Translations under genes and position numbers: made by a program | Shown here: one piece after another, positions 59,001-64,000 of the stretch | How positions within the stretch are numbered: the first letter of the stretch is position 1 | How the letters are laid out: each line of letters opens with the position of its first letter | NCBI GenBank assembly: GCA_014526335.1 | Contig: JACTAT010000056.1 | Span: 466,468-530,467 of the forward strand | Direction of reading: 5' to 3' | From: Chrysaora quinquecirrha | Taxonomy: Eukaryota > Cnidaria > Scyphozoa > Semaeostomeae > Pelagiidae | DNA length: 64,000 nt | Notes under the pieces: model-generated | What the model saw: the letters and a program-made list of their open reading frames with translations, nothing else | The model's database searches: none | Told to the model about the DNA's origin: nothing

Positions 59001-59027
59001 TTCTGGAATAAGAAGCCTGGGATGTTC
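47026..59027 (-). CDS. APIP: Methylthioribulose-1-phosphate dehydratase (APIP), multi-exon, interrupted by a nested gene
   Basis: Exons found (minus): 58933-59027, 58381-58441, 58162-58217, 57902-57960, 55923-56024, 48348-48454 and 47026-47107. They read [106 protein letters not shown] and [20 protein letters not shown], matching animal APIP throughout. The zinc histidines (HSH and RHG) and the catalytic Glu (HMEMIKG) are present. APIP dehydrates methylthioribulose-1-phosphate in the cytosolic methionine salvage pathway. Two parts were not found: the short first exon upstream of 59,027, and an exon of about 95 bp that should encode the GGYYRYDDMLVVPIIENT-like segment, which must lie between 48,455 and 55,922. 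All seven exons found agree in phase. The 7.5 kb intron (or introns) there contains a complete gene on the other strand. Confidence 0.85.
47232..47300. mobile_element. End fragment of the ggccctggccaaacgatc MITE family
   Basis: Begins ggtcctggccaaacgatcaa, the family end sequence, followed by tttttggacgttgc. No right end found. It lies in the last APIP intron. Confidence 0.5.
47512..47556 (+). repeat. Direct repeat, copy 1 (gcgaagcccctgagccg)
   Basis: cctaaatcaagttcggcgaa and gcccctgagccgtcatggct recur with a few changes at 48,136-48,180, both inside the last APIP introns. Function unknown; probably a fragment of a dispersed repeat. Confidence 0.6.
47567..47723 (+). mobile_element. tRNA-derived SINE, copy A
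   Basis: gtgctgtggcgtcgtgttgt begins a tRNA-like head with a slightly decayed B-box (ggcttcgagccc), then accacggtagcgtcacagcc, gggtcgaggtct and gattagttaacct, ending atcctagcgattggtgctaa. Nearly the same sequence is at 63,313-63,471, so this is a SINE family. Confidence 0.7.
48896..48904 (+). promoter_or_regulatory. TATA box of the nested gene
   Basis: TATAAAAGG about 120 bp upstream of the ATG at 49,025, with CCAAT at 48,873. A canonical TATA box is unusual among the genes in this window and places transcription start near 48,926, inside the APIP intron and against APIP transcription. Confidence 0.6.
49025..55286 (+). CDS. Nested gene: large acidic protein of unknown family, inside an APIP intron on the opposite strand
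   Basis: Exons: 49025-49078, 49870-49936, 50380-50480, 50708-50761, 50952-51047, 51863-51916, 52007-52279 and 52377-55286. Phases agree and give about 1,202 residues. The first 142 residues are alpha-helical looking and ordered ([18 protein letters not shown] ... [20 protein letters not shown]). Residues 143 to about 900 are acidic, Ser/Asn/Glu-rich and low in order. Next comes a repeated PVKQV/PVRQV segment (54,500-54,760), a basic [11 protein letters not shown] and SRKRKRE nuclear-signal-like block, and a compact C-terminus with CWECIRKYY ending in TRRR. The reading frame changes near 52,360: I use donor GAG|GTAAGTCAG at 52,280 and acceptor TTCAAG|GAAGTG at 52,376, but a single-base indel would serve too, since the intervening 97 bp looks coding. 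No known domain. The exon design and nuclear signals suggest a nuclear protein, by inference only. Confidence 0.65.
51110..51820 (+). repeat. (AACAAT)n array, about 700 bp, intron 5 of the nested gene
   Basis: aataacaataacaat hexamers with aaaaat and gac variants. A block of about 155 bp (51,339-51,425) is repeated with few changes at 51,518-51,610. On the minus strand it is a T/G-rich stretch giving artefactual Leu/Ile/Val/Cys frames up to 290 codons. It ends about 40 bp before the exon 6 acceptor. Confidence 0.95.
55287..55922. other. APIP intron stretch after the nested gene
   Basis: A-rich, low-complexity sequence (aataaataagtaaataaatg) that probably includes the 3' UTR of the nested gene, followed by a fragment of the ccaaacgatc MITE family at 55,735-55,860 (ttgcttgacaagcaatgttt, gaacgtttggtcacgtcaca). 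The APIP exon I expected in this interval is not visible. Confidence 0.5.
56025..56515. repeat. Duplicated APIP intron segment flanking a minisatellite
   Basis: The stretch from 56,015 (aacggccccagcacctgcat ... ggcagacagcagtagcac) recurs at 56,368-56,515 (cacggccccaacatctgcgt ... ggcagacagcagtagcac). The copies include the last bases of the 55,923-56,024 exon and its splice acceptor, and bracket a small ggcacgttggcacgta array at 56,155-56,365. Confidence 0.7.
56870..57520 (+). repeat. ggcacgttggcacgtacaaaggttt minisatellite
   Basis: About 22-25 copies of a unit of about 28 bp (atggcacgtaggcacgttgg, cacgtacaaaggttt), with the same unit at 56,155-56,365. A block of about 180 bp (57,115-57,245) is repeated at 57,275-57,390. 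Minus-strand Cys-rich frames of up to 223 codons are produced by the unit. It lies in the APIP intron between the exons at 55,923 and 57,902. Confidence 0.9.
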
Positions 59028-59903
59028 CTGCAAATGTAATGAGATCATCTCACGTAATTTTTGCTGAATAACAGATGATTAATTAAGACATTTTCTTATG
59101 ATTAGGCGATAAACTAGCTTTTTAGAATCATTTTGTAGGACAAGGACCAAATTACTTATGAGAATCGATAACTTTTTAATGCACACATTTCAAAATACAA
59201 CATTTCAATGCAGACTTTTAGTATTCCAGCACCCAAAAAAAACCAGCCATACCAACTGATTAGCTGGTAGCAGTTAAATGACTTTTAAAGTCAATGACTT
59301 TTAAATAAATTATGACTTTAGCATTGAAAACACAATCACAAAATCTCTACTGATACAGATGCAGTTTAGCTGACAATTTTTGCAGCCAAACATGAATGAA
59401 ACAATTAAGACAACAAATGCTGTTTAATTAATGACAATTAACAACCAGTTAATTAATCAAGTATATGGTGGGAGAAAAAATCATCAAGGTCCATCTCAGG
59501 CTGTATTCCATGCACCTAGTACTTTATGCCAGTGTGCATTCTATGTATCTAGCCTATGCGGGAAATCTCAGGCATGGACCATGGAGTTTGAAACTTTATT
59601 AGCTTCTGGCATGGATCTTTCAAAAAACAATAGCATAGACTATCATTCCAACTTTTTTTATAAGAAACCGCATTTTAAGAAACCCACTAGTAAGATTTCT
59701 TGCAAATACAATAGATTCTTTTGTTCTTTTGTTTCTAAAAACAATAGAAAACAATAGAAAATTTAAGAAATTCTTACAAGTGAGGCTTAAGCTACGTTTC
59801 TTGTAAACAAAACATGTAGAACAATGGATTTATTGTTTGACATTAAGTCTGATTTGGTTAGCCTATTGTCTGGCAAAGCGGTAACCTAGAAGGCACACTG
59901 GAC

Positions 59904-60287
59904 TACACTCATTTTTTTTTATAAGAAACCCATTTATAAGAAACTCAGTACTGAGATCAATATTGCTTAAGAAACTTTCAGTACTCGACCAAAAATGGTA
60001 AGAAACTCGCAGGTCTCAAGAATCTTTAGAAGAAGAAATAAAGCATCAAGAAAAGAAACTTCTGTTGCACCATAAGTGTCTATTTTGACAGAAAAAACAG
60101 CTGATGTAAACGTGAATTGTATTGCTTCTTCTATTTGTAGAATTTAAGTGTCAATTGCCCGTTTTGGCACTTAAAAATTTTGATTCTAAGAAACTGCTAA
60201 GAAACTTTCAGTACCAAATTTGTCCCAAAACTAAGAAACTTTGAGTACTGACCAAAAATCTTAGTTTCTTATAAAAAAAAGAGTGTA
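59904..60287. mobile_element. MITE, tacactcattttttttataag family
   Basis: Starts tacactcattttttttataa and ends ttataaaaaaaagagtgta, an inverted pair. Subterminal ctcagtactgagat and ctaagaaactttgagtactg also pair. The ends follow the same tacact-T(n)-ataag pattern as the elements at 6,061 and 16,508. Confidence 0.8.
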
Positions 60288-61131
60288 TATGCCATAGATC
60301 TCTGTTCTTGAAGAATAATTTTCTATTTTCTTTCTATTGTTCTATTTTTTTATGTTGTGTGTCCTATGGCGCATTCATGGAATGCATCAGTAGCCGCCTA
60401 CCCTCTAATGTCATGTTTGATTCTGATGGAGATGATACGCCATCCTTCCCTTCTCCCTCTAAATTGTTGTGATTGTCATTGTGTTGAATGTCATTGATTG
60501 ATTTGCATGACATAGATAGGCCTAGACTACCTCAATATACTTGCTTATTGCTACGTTGATTTATTAATTTACCCTTACCCTATCTACTGGAGGAGCACAG
60601 GCAGGTTCGTGCCTACAGTGATGGTGGGTCCATGCGTTAACCGCCATGCCTACCATCCGTTTGTTTGCTTAGCAAAAAGTTTGCTGTTGACTGCTGTCTT
60701 TGTCCGCCTTGGCTTGGTGGGCCTAATTCTGTTCCGGCGTTTCCGTCACGTGGAAGTGTCAATTGTTGTTGTAGTTCAACAACAGTTGTTGTCCCATATG
60801 CCGACTCGTATAGTATTGAAAACATTCGCTGGAATATGGGATGTGGAATATGAATTCGGAATTTCGAGGAACCTTTTCAATGGAACATATGGACCCTGAA
60901 CCCTTGAAATTATTCCACCAAAATTCTGATATTGTTGTTTTTTAATTCTTCAGAAATTCCGTTCAAATTGATGCTATGAAGTAAATTACGTATAAAATTA
61001 CATGACTACCTCAATACTGTCCAATTTTCACCTCTTCTCATTCCCCTAATTTTTCCGCCCCAAATTCTCGTTCAGTATATTTTGAAATTATTTCTATAAT
61101 TGCAAAAAATAACGGAAACATTTCTTGACAT

Positions 61132-61509
61132 ACTTAAAAGCTTTTTTTTATCTGTTTTTTATCCCTAACGGCTGCCCATTGCTACACCGTCCCTTTGTCC
61201 GTACATTCATTGTTGAAGCCGAACTCTACCGGCCTGGTAGCAGACTCCATCAATTTGACAAATACCTCTTCGGTAAGCAGCGGGATCGGGCGAGTTCGTT
61301 TTGTGTTTTGGACTCTTCAATTAATCCTATTGGCTTTCCTGCTGTATTCCGCAAGCGGATTGGTGTTTAAAAAACAATATCAACTAAGCGCTACTTTCTG
61401 ATTGGTGCTTTTCGATCCGCATTTGCGTTCAAATTCAGCCTTTTTCAACTGCTTCGGTCTGTTTCTCACGTTTATACTCCGAGGAGTGTTTGACTAAAAT
61501 ACTTGAAGT
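61132..61509. mobile_element. MITE, acttaaaagctttt family (second copy)
   Basis: Begins acttaaaagctttttttatc and ends with ctccgaggagtgtttgacta and acttgaagt. The right part shares gcttttcgatccgcatttgc, caactgcttcggtctgtttc and tcacgtttatactc with the element at 3,898-4,216. The left arm is more diverged. Confidence 0.6.
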
Positions 61510-62392
61510 AAGTCCATAAAATGGTTCCGCTGTTTCTTGCAATTTTGAAATTTTGTACTGTTCAAAGACTATTAACATAAACCATTATATTACCAAAACA
61601 AAACAAAAACAAAAAACCCAAAAGTTAAACAAATTCAGCGCAATAAGAAATTTTTCAGCTAAGCATGGTGTACAGAAAAGCAATAAATATTCTAATAATT
61701 GAATGGCGAAAGCATAATTAGCTGTGAAACTTAAGTCAGTAACTTTAAATATATGAATGCTCAGCTACAACGTGACAAAAACTATTTCTAAATAGAATTT
61801 TAAAAAGTACATGTGTACATGCATTGTCTTCTATAAGACTACGAAAATCCAAAATATTTCTGCGAATTTTCAATGACGTTAACAATTCATCTCAATTTTC
61901 AAACTGATCAAATTGGTACAATTTCTTATCAGAAAGTTGCCTCTTACCCAGGGGAGGGGTGCTCATTAACTTTCAATACGGGGGGTCCATGCCACTATTT
62001 CCTTGCAGACCCCCAAATATTGAGTTTAAGGTTTTGGAGACCCCAAATATTGCTATCTATTTTGGACACCTTAAATGTTTTCTCGGCTTTAGCCATCAGT
62101 TTCATGACAATTTACAAATTATCAGCTCTTGGCAGTTGGATGGGTCATTGTAATGAATCGCACCAAATCGCAAGATTCTTCCTTCAGATTTGTGGACCCC
62201 AAATATTGAATTAGGTGGTCGCTATTAGAGGTTCGACTGTACTTGTTTCATCGTGTAAGAATTAAAAAGATAGAATGAATATGTGTTCTTGCAATTTGTT
62301 CCCTGAAATAACAGTAGTAGAAAACCAGTTTCCCAAAACACTAGTTTACACACTAGCTTTAAACGCAGCGTTGTGAAGTTAAAAAAAATAAA

Positions 62393-64000
62393 CTATTTTT
62401 CGAAAGGAGAAGGTGCCTTTGCGAGTTCCTCCATCTCCTCAAAGTCTTTCTTATTCAAAAGATGCGGCTTGTTCACCACACAGCCTCGATCCTCATATCG
62501 ACCACAATAATCAAGAATATATTTGAGGCAATCCATTTCTTCCTCTCCTCCTTCACATTCTTCACGAAAGCAAGGACTTTCTTTGTTTAATCTTGAGAAT
62601 AAACACCTTCGTCTACCTTGCCTTTCCTCTTCTTCTGCTGTGGCATCGACTACCCGGTTTATATCGTCAGTGAATTTTTCTGCAACATCCTGTAAGAAGA
62701 TGAATTTCACTTAGAAGATTCCGAATATACGTGTTTGAATCACGGGGGGATGGTGAGAAACGGGTTTTTCCGCAACAATCTTGGAAAGAGAGTAACATAG
62801 GACTTTTTAAATCGAATCTCTTCTGCTATCGTTATGTTTTATTCCTGGATTGTTTGATTATGAAGTAATAAATTTTGCTGTCAGTCAGTCAGTTCTTTAC
62901 GACATCCTTCTTTGGACGCTCTGAGTCCCTCTCTAACGACTGAACGAAATCTACAGAAAGAAACTCCTGTGTCCAAACACTGAGACTATTGGAACTCTAT
63001 CATTTGAGTAACACAATTAGATATTGCTTATGATGGATTGATGGAAAAACTCGTGGATAAAGAATTTTCACTGTTGTGGAAGGTAGAACATGTCTGAATG
63101 GCAAAGCTGAAAACTAAAAGGAAACATTTGATACAGTACATACATGCGAGTTTTGACTGCAAATGAATGGATCCCGCTTCCTAATTCTTGATTTTTTGCA
63201 GTGATTAAAACCCAAACTGAAAAGTTCCTTGGCGATTTTATCGTTAGTATTATAAGCTCTTTAAATCTTGTACCTTCTACAAGTAGGTTTCGTAAAAAGT
63301 GGTTAAATGAAAGTGCTGTGGTGTCGTGTTGTCATCCAGCTGACTCGTGGTGTCAGGAGCTCAGTGTGGCCAGGGTTCGAGCCCAACCACGGTAGCGTCA
63401 CAGCCAGGGTCGAGGTCTAGATTAGTTAACCTTCAACTGAAATCCTAGCGACTGGCGCTAAATACACTATTCCATGTGGTCTCTGTGGCGCAGTAGTTAG
63501 CGCGCTGTACTCACAACGAAAATGTTGTGGGTTCGAGCCACGGTCTTTCCACTTGTGTTGCAGAGATAACAACCTTGGGCAATTTTCTAACACAAATGTG
63601 CCTCTCTCCACCCAGGTGTATAAATGGGTACCTGGTCGGTAGTTATGAGCGCCGTGTGTGGCTGCACCTTGCTATATGCTAATGCATCCAGACCAGGGGT
63701 AAAGTGTTAAGTCGACTGAGTAGCCCCAGGCTAGTAGTAGACTCAAAACCGGCAACTTTACTTTACTTTACTTTACTTTCCACCTTCACTCCTACCTTCA
63801 CCTGGGTCTTTATAAAAAAGCGTGCATTTTCTACAGCACCACAGGCATTTATTCATGTATATTAAGCACAGTCTTTCCGTGACAAGAACAATGTCATATT
63901 TCTGTCCTGATGACAGAATAAGAAATAGCAAAACAGATGTCTTATCATATATTGATAATCTTACCTCTTCAATATCACCACCATCACCCAACGTCATTGG
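62393..64000 (-). CDS. Unrecognised gene, last two exons (partial, enters from the right edge)
   Basis: The terminal exon 62393-62689 (98 codons plus stop) begins DVAEKFTDDINRVVDATAEE after acceptor CTTCTTACAG. The upstream exon reaches the window edge (63965-64000) and ends GDGGDIEE at GAG|GTAAGA; both are phase 0. The sequence is charged and helical with six cysteines in the last exon (CLF, CFREEC, DCL, DYC, GCVV) and ends AKAPSPFEK. I do not recognise the family. Neither a signal peptide nor a membrane helix is visible in this part. Confidence 0.6.
63313..63471 (+). mobile_element. tRNA-derived SINE, copy B
   Basis: Same family as 47,567-47,723: gtgctgtggtgtcgtgttgt head, intact B-box ggttcgagcc (63,374-63,383), accacggtagcgtcacagcc, gggtcgaggtct, and cctagcgactggcgctaaat end. 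It abuts the next SINE without a gap of more than a few bases. Confidence 0.75.
63478..63779 (+). mobile_element. tRNA-derived SINE with conserved core and CTTTA tail
   Basis: The head has A-box tggcgcagtagttagcgcg and B-box ggttcgagcc (63,530-63,539), a clear RNA polymerase III promoter. The core includes cacccaggtgtataaatggg and tacctggtcggt, which resembles the central domain of the MetaSINE superfamily as I recall it. The 3' end is a ctttactttactttactttc microsatellite, as expected of a LINE-mobilised SINE. Confidence 0.8.

Larger units (their letters stand above)
59028..62392. other. Region upstream of the found APIP exons
   Basis: Should contain the first APIP exon, promoter, and the 3' region of the 62.4 kb gene, but I cannot identify the APIP exon. 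Includes a MITE at 59,904-60,287, its fragment at 59,650-59,780 (tttataagaaaccgcatttt), and a MITE at 61,132-61,509. Frames at 60,609-60,899 overlap on both strands and are not convincing. At 61,950-62,210 gacccccaaatattg is repeated three times. Confidence 0.45.
62690..63964. other. Intron of the 62.4 kb gene, with two SINEs
   Basis: The first 600 bp carry a fragment also seen at 25,500-25,560 (gggtttttccgcaacaat and gagagtaacatagg). The second half is occupied by two adjacent tRNA-derived SINEs (63,313-63,471 and 63,478-63,779). I see no further exon. Confidence 0.5.

Noticed and set aside
60609..60899. Plus-strand 96-codon frame with hydrophobic N-terminus
   Set aside because: Overlaps frames on both strands of similar length, lacks splice or family signs, and lies where only the first APIP exon is expected on the other strand.
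63478..63560. tRNA gene
   Set aside because: The head looks like a tRNA, but the sequence continues into a SINE core and a CTTTA tail.

Overview
This is a window of an animal nuclear genome. It is AT-rich (by eye roughly two-thirds A+T), with intron-rich genes that use GT-AG splice sites, families of short inverted-repeat transposons, tRNA-derived SINEs, LINE and Penelope remnants, and very long simple repeats inside introns. The recognisable genes are metazoan: UBE2Q-type E2, F-box only protein 36, the methionine-salvage dehydratase APIP, a Ly6/uPAR-fold surface protein, and an ABCG half-transporter joined to a Notum/pectin-acetylesterase domain. This mix, the retroelement types and the repeats fit an early-branching metazoan, most likely a cnidarian, but nothing in the window proves that. 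All gene models were assembled by hand from reading frames, splice consensus and phase; no search was run.

Layout. 1-4,831 (-): 5' exons of a UBE2Q gene that leaves the window on the left. 4,832-7,378: intergenic, with a MITE and a minisatellite. 7,379-10,449 (+): FBXO36 in two exons. 12,742-17,953 (-): small single-pass membrane protein in two exons, with a 4.8 kb minisatellite-filled intron. 19,831-27,703 (+): ten-exon gene for a predicted type II membrane protein with a bacteriophage-like beta domain before its membrane helix and a Cys-rich tail after it. 27,785-30,540: minisatellite, LINE remnant and a broken copy of a Ly6 gene whose intact copy is at 30,708-31,115 (-). 33,058-35,196 (-): Ser/Arg-rich, RRxS-rich protein broken by frameshifts at or near short base runs. 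36,543-43,995 (-): the Notum-like/ABCG fusion gene, its ABC part intact over nine exons, with two frameshifts at base runs in the esterase part and a decayed 5' copy beside it. 47,026-59,027 (-): APIP, with an entire eight-exon gene on the opposite strand (49,025-55,286, +) inside one of its introns. 62,393-64,000 (-): last two exons of an unrecognised gene entering from the right.

The genes form no operon or pathway cluster. The points of greatest interest are the esterase-transporter fusion, the type II membrane protein with a phage-like domain, the nested gene in APIP together with an APIP exon that could not be found, and the families of foldback transposons, several of which share a terminal signature.
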